Positions 26,881-38,389 of a stretch of DNA of 64,000 nucleotides are shown one piece after another. Position 1 is the first letter of the stretch. Each line of letters starts with the position of its first letter. A program made the translations under genes and the position numbers. The stretch spans positions 25,555,437 to 25,619,436 of the forward strand of contig CP141138.1 in the NCBI GenBank assembly GCA_035236585.1. The letters are read 5' to 3'. The stretch comes from Warburgia ugandensis (Eukaryota > Streptophyta > Magnoliopsida > Canellales > Canellaceae). The notes below the pieces were generated by a model. It saw nothing but the letters and a program-made list of their open reading frames with translations. It searched no databases and was not told where the DNA came from.

Positions 26881-27000
26881 GCCAAATTCGTAAATAATAC
26901 ATCTCCATAATCCCAAATTTATTGCCTAATTGTAAATTTAACTCCTAACTATTGACACTTAGGATTATACAATGATCATAGTCATGAGCAATATGGCATG

Positions 27001-27013
27001 TGCTCTAATACCA
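27001..27013 (-). other. Primer-binding site of the reversed gypsy element
   Basis: Minus strand reads TGGTATTAGAGCA, one base from the TGGTATCAGAGC primer site complementary to initiator Met-tRNA that many plant LTR elements use. It lies 4 bases inside LTR F. Almost nothing of gag is left between it and the protease fragment. Confidence 0.7.
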
Positions 27014-27522
27014 AATCTATAACATCCAAGTTTTTCTACAATAATATGTGGATTTCTTTGAAAATGTAGCAAAATTTTTCTTGATTTTAAAGAGTTCAAT
27101 TATGCATATAATATAAGTATTTTTTGAAAACTCCTCTTCTAGCCAGGTGTTACCTTCTAAATTTTTTTGCATATATGTAAAATAAATGTTTAACTTAGGA
27201 AAAGGTTAGATGTACCATTACACATAAAGTAAAGTCATGTTTAAGGTTTATACAATCCCAATGTCAATGAAAGACTAATACATGCATCAAAAGTTTCCTC
27301 ATACATCAAAATCTATATCTAACAAATCACTAGAGATCATGTCCATACATCTAGCCTCAAGTGATTGTCACTTTAGCCTTCCTCTTCTCATGCACAATTA
27401 ACCTAGTTGGTATGTCATGTGAAAATGTTGGTTGTAGGGAGTGGCATAACAATTGCTCACTAGGAATAAAACTACTATAAATTAGCCAGCCAAGTAATAC
27501 TCTAATATACATATAGGTATCC

Positions 27523-27562
<40 letters not shown>
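27523..27562. repeat. (TG)n microsatellite
   Basis: About 40 bp of GT followed by TAGACACACACAC, which makes a short imperfect TG/CA inverted repeat. False ORFs on the minus strand read Thr-His. Confidence 0.95.
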
Positions 27563-27565
<3 letters not shown>

Positions 27566-28589
27566 CACACACACAAATATAGATGAGCATATCTCATGCA
27601 TGGATGTGTTAGGATAATATAGATCAAGTATAACATTTCAAGAAGTGTCATTTCATGATTGGATCTACATATAACAAGTAGAGTACTACAAACAATACTT
27701 CTCGTTGTTACACCAAATAATAATGTAAGAATATGCAAATGTAAATCATACCCAATACACTTAAAATCTAATAATTCATTAGCTAAATTCAATAAACTAT
27801 CAATTTGATAATTCCTTGACAATCCATGAGTCAAAGGCATAAACCACGATCAAACCAAGTATGAAATCTCACATCTTTCACATGGTACTCAATCAATATA
27901 AATTGGATGACTTATAGTCCTACCATCATGACAACGTCTAGACACTTGAGAGTGACTGACATATCCAAATTGTCCACAATCATGATATAACCCTCCAAGG
28001 GTTACTAATGAGCAGCACAACCATCCTACTACAGGCTCTAGTCTGACTCTCGCAAGCTGCTAGCTTTTTAGAATAGAACTAGTCCTTTATAATGACTAAT
28101 ATGTTAGGTCATGTCCAAAATCACTCAAACAACTATGCTCATAAGGCACTACCATCATCTCATGTAACTACTATTACCAATACGTATGTTGCGGATACTA
28201 CACAGACTCTCACTAGAACTCATGGGGTTACCAGCTACATCCTAGGATAATCCCCACGAAGCTTACTCCGAAATTATGCCCTTCTTGACCTAGTATAAAG
28301 ACTAAATTAGAGGGAAAAAAAAGCTATCTACTCCTCTTAGCATAGTGTCTTCAAGACTTATAGCTGTTTGTAGTGCACTCGCCTCTAGCTCTTACGGCAC
28401 TCATAGAGCACCTGCCAAAATATCGATCGAAATCATTGCAAAAATATTGAATTCACAATTCTAATCTAAGGTATGAAAAACTTCTCATTCATAATCCATG
28501 CATGTCATAAATCATGCCTTTCGAGTTCTATGGTTTAATAGTTCCATGTTCTAAATTTCATTGTATGCCATGTGCACCCATGCAAAGTA

Positions 28590-30180
28590 GTTGCATATTA
28601 TGATAGTTTTCTGATTATCTCTTATGGTTGAATCACCATCCTACAGTTTGCATGAGTTTGCCCTAAATGCTTTCTCTCTCTTGTTAGGTTACCATCCTTA
28701 ATACTAAGAATGCCCTCACCATATGGATTATCATCTCTTAATTCTTGTTTGTTAGTGATTAAGGTTTATAAATGATCATTAGTATTAATCACTTAGGATA
28801 TGAGTAGGTAAGAGGTTGGTTTATTCATTACTCCTCTCTTTTGTCCCTATCTCATGCATTTCATTCTAATCCATAGTTCATCCTAATATGACCAGCAGTG
28901 TTACCTATCATTTTATGAATGTTTTAAGGAGAGTAACAATAAGGTTTGCTATCCTAAATATATCTCTAACTATATTATGTATCCTACTAGGTCAATTATA
29001 CTCATTTCCTTGCTTTCATGTAGGTTACTTACTTAAGAAACTAGCCATATTACTCCCTCATTTCATGACATAGCATCTCATGTCTTTTGTGCACTAACCT
29101 AACTTGTAATGTTGTGAATGAGTCCTACCCATTAGCTACATCAATTACCTAGGGTAGTACTTAATGAATTATCACTTATCATCCCCTATCTTATACATTG
29201 AAGCAGACAAGCTACATTTACTTGCATAACTAGGCGGTACTGGGTGTTCTTCCTTGGAGTTATTTTCCATGCTCACTCTCCCACAAGCAAGTGATCTTAG
29301 GTGAGTGGTTCCTACTCATTTTTCCTTGTTTTATTTATTGAATCAAAGTTGGTTAAGATCATAAATCAAAATTATGCTTTTTTTGCATTAAAGTGTCCAA
29401 TTTATTGGTATAGCAAGTTAACTTTTCATCACTAACTTAACATTTCATCTTAGGTTCCATTATATGTTCCATTTTCCTTTTTATCTCACCCTTAAATCTA
29501 GTTTTATTCCCCATTCATCTGCATGTTACTCACACATTTGTCCATCAACTTGTGAAAAAACGGGGCTCATTCTAGGACCAATCCCATAAGGATTTGGCCT
29601 TCATCCAAAGCCCAAGTTTTTCATCCCTTTCAATACTTCATATTGTTTTTCCAGCATGGAAGTATTTCACTCCTTTCATTACAACTCATATAATCATAGT
29701 CATTCTCATTTCTTTGCATGATTTACAGGTAAACATATAAAACTAAGAGTTTATAATTGAAAACATGGAATTTACAAGTCCGTATAACATAGCTAGCACA
29801 CATATGCTACAAGTTAGCAAAACATCTCCTTGTAGTTTCCAGCAAGGAGCAATTTTGTCAATCATGCTAGGAACCTTACAAGAATGGCATTTCAAACAGG
29901 AAAATTTGCATTCTTCACATGTTAACACATAATTCATCATATTAGAGTAAATATTGAGGCATTCCCATCTATCAAATTTTCTAGATATAGTCAACAAGCC
30001 ATACGTCCAAAACTATTTTCTTGTTTTTTTTAGTAGGAAGCGATTTTGGTATATGCTCAAGGGAGAATATATAACATGTAAATTTAACAAATAAAACTTC
30101 ACGGATTCATTTGAACTGAGATATTACATGTTAGAAAAGAATTCAAGTGAAATTATTCTCAGGTAATAACATATCCATAC
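28590..30180. other. Unassigned AT-rich stretch inside LTR F
   Basis: No ORF, repeat or family block recognised. It may be an insertion that makes LTR F about 1 kb longer than copy E. Confidence 0.4.
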
Positions 30181-31879
30181 CTCAAACTCTTCTTAAGTGA
30201 AACACCTCCCTATAGTTTCTAGAAAGGGGCATTTTCACTTAAGTGGAGTCCTCCAATTTACATCCAATTTTTTGTAATTCTTTTTGGAATGTAAATCTTA
30301 GTGGGGGGCCTTTAGAATCTAGTTCAATTTTGGGTGTTTTGGTCAAAATAAGTCAGTAGGTAATCCCTAACAATGTGGAGAATTTTGGCATCCAATTTTC
30401 AGCCCAATGCCAAACCTCCCAAATTTTCAGTATGTCCTTACACCTTTTCAATAAAACCCCAAAGAATCAGTGAAAATTCCTCTACCATGACATAGAAATG
30501 TAGTGGTTTTCTTAGCTAGGATTCACCCTTACCTTTCTTCCATTTTGAACCCCACCAAAAGAAGTGCAACATGGATCATGTAAAGCCATTAACATGTACA
30601 CTAAACATAAAAAAAATCTAAATCTCATAATCATGCTTACATGTAGCAATAACATGGAATAATCATAGATCAAAATAAGAGATCTTAAACATTTGCTTCA
30701 TCGTAGCTTGATATCTACATGCATGATACACACAAATAGCCATAAAACTCTAATCAAAACCCTTTCAAAAATCTTGATTTTTCTAGGGCTTAAGTCTAAA
30801 TCTATATTAGGTTACACCTAAAATCCCCTACCTCTTTTGAAGCCTTCAAATGGACATTAGTAGGCCAACTTTTGAGCTCCTTCTCTGGCCTATGACGTTC
30901 CACTTCAATGCTTCAAATTTACCCTCCTTTCTTCTAGCTCTCCTTCCTTTATCCTCTAGGCTTCATTTGCCAAGATTGAGTGTGTGTCTCATCCTCTCTT
31001 CTCAGCCACAAACCTAACTCTTGCTAGTCTTTCTCTCGAGGGATTTTAGCTCTCACGCCATGTCTATCTTTCCCTTATAATATCTGGTCCCTCTCTCTCA
31101 CAAGTTTTGATCTCTCTATCTCTCACACACAAGGTGAATTTCACATAGGGGTACGAAGGGAGAATCCATGGCCTTCCTTCTTTCTTATACACTTCACATG
31201 CTTGGAGGGATGCTTGTCTTTCCCTGCATACTCCTCTTGGACACTTGGTACCTCCTTGTAAACACCCTACACCACATGGCATCGTCACATTGTACTCTTA
31301 CTATAAATGGCTAGCTGCCTTGCAAGTACGAGGCCTGTTGTACCAAACTATAAACAAACGTGCGAGTTATGGCTGGTCCTACATGCGAGGTCAGCACCCC
31401 TTTTGGTTACTTCCATGTGCGTACTGATGGCATGGGAGATTCTTTAGGTGATCTACCCATTATGCCCTTCCATACCTACTTATTTGCATTCTCAACCATA
31501 GCTCTTTAATGTCTCACATTCATCCATTTAATTAGTCCATCTAAACCTTAGAAACCTATATTTATTTATAGTTTTTCATAATTGTGGCATCATTACCCTA
31601 GGGCACTATTGTTCAATTTGCTATTTCCTTTGTAACCTAAGTATTTAATTCATTCCACTTAGTATTTCCATCACCTATCACTTACATACGAGGCTACTTA
31701 GGACACTTCCACTATCTCATATCATTTAGATTGTGTCCTCTCTCTTCTCCTTATCCTTTATTAAAAACTTTGCTCCTTAAATTTTGAGGAGAAAGAAATA
31801 AAAATTGAAAATAAAAATGAGATAAAAATAAAAAAATACCAATTTTTTGTAATTGATATTTACTATTGTGATATTTACA

Positions 31880-32911
31880 AAATGTCAATGTTGCGCTACT
31901 ATCCTTGCTTGTGTGTCAGCACAATGTCAAGTAGTTGTGTAAATTCTTTTATAGATGTAATGGAACTCGAGGCTAGTATTACCTTAAGATAGTGGAGGTG
32001 CATGCCTTGCTTGGCTGGCTGAACTATGTTCTATAATCTCTGTGTCCAGCTCGTGTGTTCTAAAGTTTTCTATCTCTCAATATTTTCTTGTTTACTGAGC
32101 ACTTTTGTTCAAAGTTTTCAAAAGCTTCTAAAGTTTTGATTATGGCCCAATTCACCCGCTCATGTGACCTCACAACATGTTGCATCTAAGTCATGCTTTA
32201 AATGGCCAAATCTTTTGGATCCATTACATTGTCGGATTCCATTTACATCCTTTGCTTTGGTCCCTCATGTTAAATGAATATTCCATTGGCAGGTTCTAGT
32301 TAGCCAAAAACTATGATTTACTAGGAAATCCCTAAAGAGGGCTTCTAAGATAGAGAGTCTAAGAATATCCAATCAAGACAAAATTAGTCTATAAATGTTA
32401 GGCTAGTCATTTTATTTTAGATCAATAGATTGGATTATGCCTATGTGGCATATATGGGTCCCAAAAGGTTTACTTTTACATGATAGGGTCTACAAATGGT
32501 TGATCAAACTCGTCCATCTAATTTCTCTGGCTTTGGATCACTTGTACATAAGACATCAAGTTGAGTGAATGAATATAATATCTAAAAAATGTGCTTCTTA
32601 CTAGTTGAATATGGAAAATTCTTTAAAGAAGGTTTCCCACCATCCATGTGCTATGCAAAAGAATAATTTTCTGATTATAGGTTCATCCCACCCTTGCCGT
32701 TTCCGGAACAGTAGTGCATGGCTCCCATGCACCATTTGTAGGGCCATCATACGAAAGTGGGGGGGTGCTACAGCAAGCAGCCGTTCTTATTAAAATTTAC
32801 ATGAGGGACCTAGGTAATAAGTAGTCCAAAACATTGATTTCTGGTCCACAGCTAAGGTATTTTGCACAACAAAGTTCTTCTGAGCAGGATGATCTTTTAA
32901 CTCTCGATCCA
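31880..32911. other. Intergenic, no gene recognised
   Basis: Low-copy-looking sequence without ORFs of note. A block near 32,510 (CATCTAATTTCTCTGG) resembles one at 36,257, which hints at small MITE-like pieces. A perfect 8-bp hairpin GTGCATGG-CTC-CCATGCAC lies at 32,714-32,732. Confidence 0.4.
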
Positions 32912-33247
32912 TTAAGATTTTTCTAATGTCTTTGCATTTGAACATTCCAATTGGGCAATTTTGCAGTACATAGCTTTGGCCGTGTCTGGATCATCAAATG
33001 AAGAAGATTTTTGGTGCGTGGCCTGTCTTTGATGCAGCATATCTGTTTTATACGCCTTCGTATTGCGCGCTCTGTCCGTCGTCGTATAGTCAAATAACAA
33101 CGTTCGCTGAAAAGGACGCACGCAAAGGATCCGATTGGGATCCACTGAATTAGTGGGGGTCTGCATGTTAGTGCACTGGGCCCAACAGTTCAAGGGCTCG
33201 TGGTCGGGCGTCGTATTCAGCGTCGGGAAGGTCTCGTACTTTAACAT
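32912..33247 (-). CDS. Unrecognised 111-residue ORF
   Basis: Open frame from ATG at 33,247 with no family resemblance that I can see. No signal peptide or membrane segment; composition is polar with scattered Cys. It lies head-to-head with the + ORF at 33,376, 128 bp apart, in the least repeat-like part of the window, which has more CpG than its surroundings and contains a TGGGCCC (site II-like) motif at 33,177-33,183. It may equally be promoter sequence of a host gene that happens to be open. Coding status is unproven. Confidence 0.2.
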   Translation of the reverse strand: MLKYETFPTLNTTPDHEPLNCWAQCTNMQTPTNSVDPNRILCVRPFQRTLLFDYTTTDRARNTKAYKTDMLHQRQATHQKSSSFDDPDTAKAMYCKIAQLECSNAKTLEKS

Positions 33248-33375
33248 ACGATGACTGACGGAATCTGAAATTAATTAATTAAGACAAATAACCACTTGTA
33301 GAATTGGACTAAATTCAACATTTGCGGCTTCTGGTGTTAGGCAAATGAGTGAGTGCGAGGTAGCTTAAGAAAGAA

Positions 33376-33633
33376 ATGGAGGTGCGGCTTTTGCTTCCGG
33401 TACATGCCATTATCCAGTTGAGAACAAAAACGGTCGACGACAAGTGGGTTGATATCTTCTTTCTGAACTGGACGCCAAGAGCAATATTCGTCTTTGACTT
33501 GATTAATTCGTGCTTGCCTTTCAGAGATCAGAGGAAATCAGTGGCATTTGGCTTTATCAGTGCCAATAGTGCCAGTAAGAGTGCTTACATCCAAGGGAGA
33601 CAGCCTTTTCTTTACCCTCTTGGTTACCCGTAA
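33376..33633 (+). CDS. Unrecognised 85-residue ORF, possible first exon
   Basis: Open frame starting ATGGAGGTGCGG, encoding a protein that begins MEVRLLLPVHAIIQLRTKTV and ends in PLGYP. No known family recognised. It follows a CpG-containing region with a TGGGCCC motif, as expected near a plant gene promoter. The stop lies in CCCGTAACTC, so a GT donor could also end an exon here. It is free of low-complexity sequence, unlike most ORFs in the window. No further exon could be linked to it. Coding status is unproven. Confidence 0.25.
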   Translation: MEVRLLLPVHAIIQLRTKTVDDKWVDIFFLNWTPRAIFVFDLINSCLPFRDQRKSVAFGFISANSASKSAYIQGRQPFLYPLGYP

Positions 33634-33654
33634 CTCTCTTTGGACGTTTTTTCT

Positions 33655-35660
33655 CTTTCATCCTTCCGAGTGAGAATGGGGTTCCAAGATCCGCAAGCAA
33701 TCAAGCATGTTTTGGTTGTTATTTGTTTCTCTTACTATCATTCCGTTTTGAGTAGATAGGCTTCGCACCTTCATGAATATGTTTATTGCTTGTTTTCTTT
33801 GAATGGGGCGCTATTCTAGGGTGCAATTAATGTCCTCTAACTAGTTCTCTTAAGCATTTTGGAGCTAGCAAATCTCAGACCCATCAGTTGATACAACTTT
33901 TACCTGATTTGGTGATCTAGGGATGAGTGACATCGAGTCCATGAGATTCCCCACTATCTCTCCCTACTTCAAAAGTAGGAATCATGCATGGCATCCACTT
34001 GTTTCAAGCAAATGGTAGTACAGCATAATCTCGCACGCTATCAGGTGTCGAGCGATATCATCTTTCCTTTCTCATTGCACATGTGGCCAACATGAGCTTT
34101 CTACACCCTTCTACAATCAGTACAGCCATAGCCACATGCTTTTGATCTGTCTAGGCTGAGAGAGAGAGAGAGATTTTGCCCCTTAAGTGAAAAGTATCGT
34201 GTCTTCTTTGCTGGTCGGGAGATAGTAGAAAAATGACTTCTTTTTGCAAACGCAATGAAACTCCCTCGCGATGAAGTACCAACACAATAACAATGCGGCG
34301 TGTCTATTTGCAAAATATAAGCCTATTTTTGCAATAAATGATAGAAACGACACACCAAATTTTAAGTCTAAAGCAGTCGGGGTATTTTGAGACTAGAGGG
34401 TCGAAAATTAGACTGCACATACTGCACATTGAATTGTACCTTGGAGATAGAGATTGCAGTTTCTGTATTTTCTTCTATTTTTAGATCTAATCCCTGCATC
34501 ATGTTATGAATTGCTTAGATAAGTTATACATCAAATTTTATGCTCATCAGATGTTCGTATCTTATGATTTTTAGGGTTGAAAATTACTATCATCCATTGT
34601 TATTAACTTTTTCAAAGACCAAGACAAGTGGTTAGGATCTTTCAAATGTATTATTTTTTATGGGTTACTTACTTTTACATTTTGAACATGATGAATGGCT
34701 TAAATCTACAAAACTAGTTTTATCATGCATGAAAAAAGAAGCGTATACTCCATCCTCTCCTCTTGAGTGTATGCACTTACAGGGACTCTTCTTTTATTTA
34801 AAAAATAAGGGTCATCCATATTATAAGTGTATCGTCATGACATAACCTATTCACTGATTGATGGATCAAGGAACAAGCATCATGAAATATTGGTGCAATC
34901 CATGGCAATGGAGACTTGTGTTTATATATGACGTATACAAATTCACACAAATAGATGAGTGCGTATTGTGTTTTAGGTAGAGAGAGACACAGATGAACTA
35001 CTTTTTGTGCCTTGATTTGAATGTAGAAAGCAACACAATTTAAGTTATGGCACTAGATGGGGCTACTCGGATGTGTTGTTTTATCCTTAATCCGGCGGTG
35101 ATTTTTTTGCATTTTGGACGTTGGAACCTACCGTGGGAGAGGTTTCTAGCAGGATATACTGGAAGACCATATATCCAATCCTGCAACTTGTTATAGTTTC
35201 ATTTGAATATTTATATCAAAGTTTCCAACCTTGATGTGAAAAACAACAGCTATTCTCGTGATGCCAAATAGGCCTTGTTACTGGAACTCCAACAATTCTT
35301 TAGGTCAGATGGGAACCTCTTTTGCATAGTTACTACATATTAAATTGGGTTATTCAATATGAAGGTATCTTATAGCTTGTCATGCTTCGTGCATATTGAA
35401 GAGATATATGTTAGTGAATGTAAATGTTGAGAAGCTTGAAGTTTGTAGCTTTCTAACTCTGCGTTCTATGTTGGGAATGTTGTGAAAATGCAAACTTGTA
35501 GCTTCCAAACTTGACTAGTTGTAAGATACCCATTCTTAGTGTCTCAAGACTTGGGTAAGACCAACCTTCACATGAATAGCTGATTTTTGTCAAGCTACAC
35601 ACTTATGGCGCAATTCATGGTTTTGAGTAAATTATATAATTGTAGTGTTATGCATGCATG
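33655..35660. other. Intergenic, no gene recognised
   Basis: Nothing recognisable on either strand apart from short GA runs at 34,159 and 34,980. Composition is similar to the flanking low-copy sequence. Confidence 0.4.
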
Positions 35661-35667
35661 GGCAACA

Positions 35668-36178
35668 GAGGTATATAACATGGTTATGTATTAGATTAGA
35701 TAGCCCCACGTAAGGTATGACAACAGTTTAACGTATGGATGGGCTCACACAGGTCTTTGATTCTTTGTATGTATGATGAGACCACGTAAGCTATAATTAT
35801 AGGTTTCTTTATGCATGGATGGCCCAAATAGGTATGATTAAGGGTTTAGTTATGTATAAATGGGCCTATATAAGGTATTGGTATAGGTTTATATATGTAT
35901 ATATGGGATCGCACAGGATATCATTACAAGTTTATTATATATAGATGAACCCCAAAGTTACAATTACAAGTTTATATATGTAGAGATGAGCCCCCCGACA
36001 TATAATTATAGCTTTATGTATGTCTAGAGGGACCCATACATGTGTAATTACAAGTTTATGCATGTATGGATGAACCTATAGACAAGTATAGTGTTATGTA
36101 TGGTGGGCCCACAACTATAATTACAAGTTTATGATGGACCCCACACAAGGTATAAATATAGGTTTATATATAGATGAA
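35668..36178. repeat. Degenerate ~42-bp minisatellite, about 13 units
   Basis: Tandem units of roughly 31-46 bp with the core AATTATAGGTTTATGTATG followed by a purine-rich GATGGGCCCACACAAGG-like part. Examples start near 35,778, 35,820, 35,862, 35,950, 36,000 and 36,040. Units differ by many substitutions and small deletions; the last ones, after 36,080, are short. No coding potential. Confidence 0.8.
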
Positions 36179-36182
36179 TACA

Positions 36183-36218
36183 GGTGCACGCATCACACAG
36201 GCTTGTGTGATGCGCACC
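36183..36218. other. Strong hairpin at the edge of the minisatellite
   Basis: Left arm GGTGC(AC)GCATCACACA and right arm TGTGTGATGCGCACC form a 15-bp stem with a 2-nt bulge (AC) and GGCT loop. A weaker ATGGT...ACCAT hairpin follows at 36,226-36,242. It may be a terminal structure of a small foldback or MITE element, but no partner end was found. Confidence 0.75.
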
Positions 36219-36359
36219 CACTACTATGGTAGGCCCCACCATGAGTAATTAGAACCATTCATCTAATTTCTCTAATTTTAGATATCTTAGGTGTTAAACA
36301 TAACCAAGATTGAATGATTTGAACAATTCTTTGAACTGTAATTATAACTATCCACATTA

Positions 36360-37440
36360 GTTTGAATTAATGTGCAATGAGTTATTACAATCTTTTGTGT
36401 GAAAGCGATAACCAATTGTGGCATACTAGCATATTTTATTCCTTCTAGACGAGGTACAATTACTTAATTGAGATGATTAATATAGACGTGCATATGCAAT
36501 TTAATAACAATAAGTGAATAAAGCACTAAATCATTCTAATTACCTTCTAACAAAACCAAGTAATGAAGGAGCGACAATGCTCATCTTGTAGCCACTTCTG
36601 TTTCTTTGCATCTCTTGAATACCTCTCTTTCACAAAGTCCATGTGCTCGCTATAATGAAGAAATGAAAATTATATATAACATGCATGCAATACATTATCC
36701 TTTAACATATATAGGAAAAGGTGAAACAAACCTTAGAGAGAGAGCATTAATTACTTAATGTATGGTTGAACTTTAATAGATTGTAATGTTTCACAGGACA
36801 TAAAGGTGTGCATGGTCTTGATCCTTACTACCAAGGGTCAATACATGACCACTGGAGAGAGGTTCACCAACTTTTGGATCATTTAATCTACCCATTTGCT
36901 TCTTTCTTGGATTCTAATAAGATTCACTTTTAATAAATACTAGGTGCAAAACATCGTCACCTTTTCTACAATGTAATATTTGGTGATATACCCTTCCAAC
37001 CGATTGGGATTAGGTACACACCCTTTTAATCTTTTCTTGTACCTCTCAAACAAATACATCCATCTCAAGTGAATTAGTCTACAAAGCCAAACCTCATTAA
37101 TGACATGCATTGTTTAAGTGTACCATGATATCAAAGAAGGCTGGTGAAAGATTGTCTCAAGATCGCATAAAATTATCACTAGATGCTCTTAGATTTCTTG
37201 TAATTTTGAAGTATCCACTACCTTCTTGCATGGAGAATTAAAGAAGTAATAGAGTTTAATAATAGATCATCTAACTTTATTTGACAGCACTAAACATATT
37301 GCTATGGGCATGAGTTGCATTAATGCATGGTAATCATGTGACTTTATCCCCAATAGTTTCAGCTCTTCCATGGAGATAATGTTTCTAAATCTTGAAAAGT
37401 GCCCATTTGGGACTTTGATCTGCTACACTGTTTAATAAAC
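36360..37440 (-). pseudogene. CACTA tnp2 transposase, C-terminal fragment (CACTA-2)
   Basis: Minus-strand blocks match the second half of tnp2: FSRFRNIISMEELKLLGIKS (~37,380), HDYHALMQ, PIAICL, ATLP-type leader to a cysteine-poor middle, FVKERYSRDAKKQKWLQDEH (~36,615), and GYRFHTKDCNNS (~36,400). The same blocks occur in CACTA-1 and CACTA-3. Several frameshifts and stops. The N-terminal half is absent: homology begins abruptly at ~37,440, next to unassigned AT-rich sequence. No sub-terminal repeats flank it. Confidence 0.7.
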
Positions 37441-38389
37441 AACTTTAAGTTTCCTTTTTTTAATTTTTTATATTGCTATTACTACTTGTATTTCTACATT
37501 CAATGTAACATCTGATACAATTTTCTTACAATCTTTATACACATGAACAACAAACATGCATTCACTTTCACATTGGATATAAAACATCCAAATTCATTAT
37601 TATCCATCCACATCTATCTTGGAAAGACTTCATAAAAGAAAACACAACATACACTACAACATCCACATCATTTGTAAATCCATACACATTTGCTTTTACT
37701 TTCATACTCTACGTTTTCCTCATTCATCATCCCATAAAAGCTATATACTTCAATGAATATAATGAAAACCAAACCCCATAGTCACTTCATTTAAAAGCTC
37801 CAAATTCACTTCATCTATACCTACTCATTTACTCCCACACTCCAAGTTTCCACTCATTCATCACTTAAAAAAATTTTTTTTTTAAAATAATGAAAACTAA
37901 AAGAGCACTTGAAAGTGAATGAAAAATTACTTTATTATTTATTTTACATTCATGTAGTCAATCCAAGTGTTCTAATTGAAACTCATTACATACTCAACCC
38001 ATTTACTTCTTATTTCATTAAGGTTTACTATGGAGTAACTTTTCTTGTTTGCCTACTTAGAAAGCACAGCAACTTATAATACAGCATATTTAATTCAAGT
38101 TACATTCTTTTAGCTAGATCCATAAAAAACTATGCAAAAAAATAAGATTAGGAAAAGTAAAAAGTGTCTTATCTTTCTTAATTGGGAGACACCAAGGCTA
38201 TCGAATATTAGGATCCTCATGTATCTTAGTACATAGTACTCGCACTCCCAATCAGACTATTGTCTTGGGCACTACGCAACAAGAAAAACAAAAAGAATCC
38301 ATATATATATATATATATATATATCATTTGTAATATTGTAAGTTTAGTTAGTTGTAAAATAGAGTAATTAACTATTTTCTATACCTTGA
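37441..38389. other. AT-rich spacer, no gene recognised
   Basis: Contains loosely repeated CACTCATTCATCA-type words and an (AT)n run at 38,301-38,324. No coding blocks seen. Confidence 0.4.

Larger units (their letters stand above)
27018..31879 (-). mobile_element. LTR F, diverged relative of family L (5' LTR of reversed element)
   Basis: It starts TATAACATCCAAGTTTTT, a mutated TGTAACACC.. end, next to a primer-binding site. Its first kilobase follows copy E in layout (a block near 27,140 ending AGGTGTTACC, the stop-start cassette near 27,900-28,260). A GATATTTACA-like end occurs at 31,870-31,879. Splice-donor-like AAAGGTAAGG (minus) is at 30,531. The family hairpin is not recognisable. The right boundary and the middle (28,590-30,180) are uncertain, and an extra insertion there is possible. 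Confidence 0.45.

Noticed and set aside
32714..32732. 8-bp perfect hairpin GTGCATGG-CTC-CCATGCAC as a regulatory element
   Set aside because: Short palindromes of this size are expected by chance in 64 kb, and no second copy was found.
35668..36178. CRISPR-like array
   Set aside because: Units are tandem and degenerate without unique spacers between constant repeats, and the sequence is a plant nuclear one.
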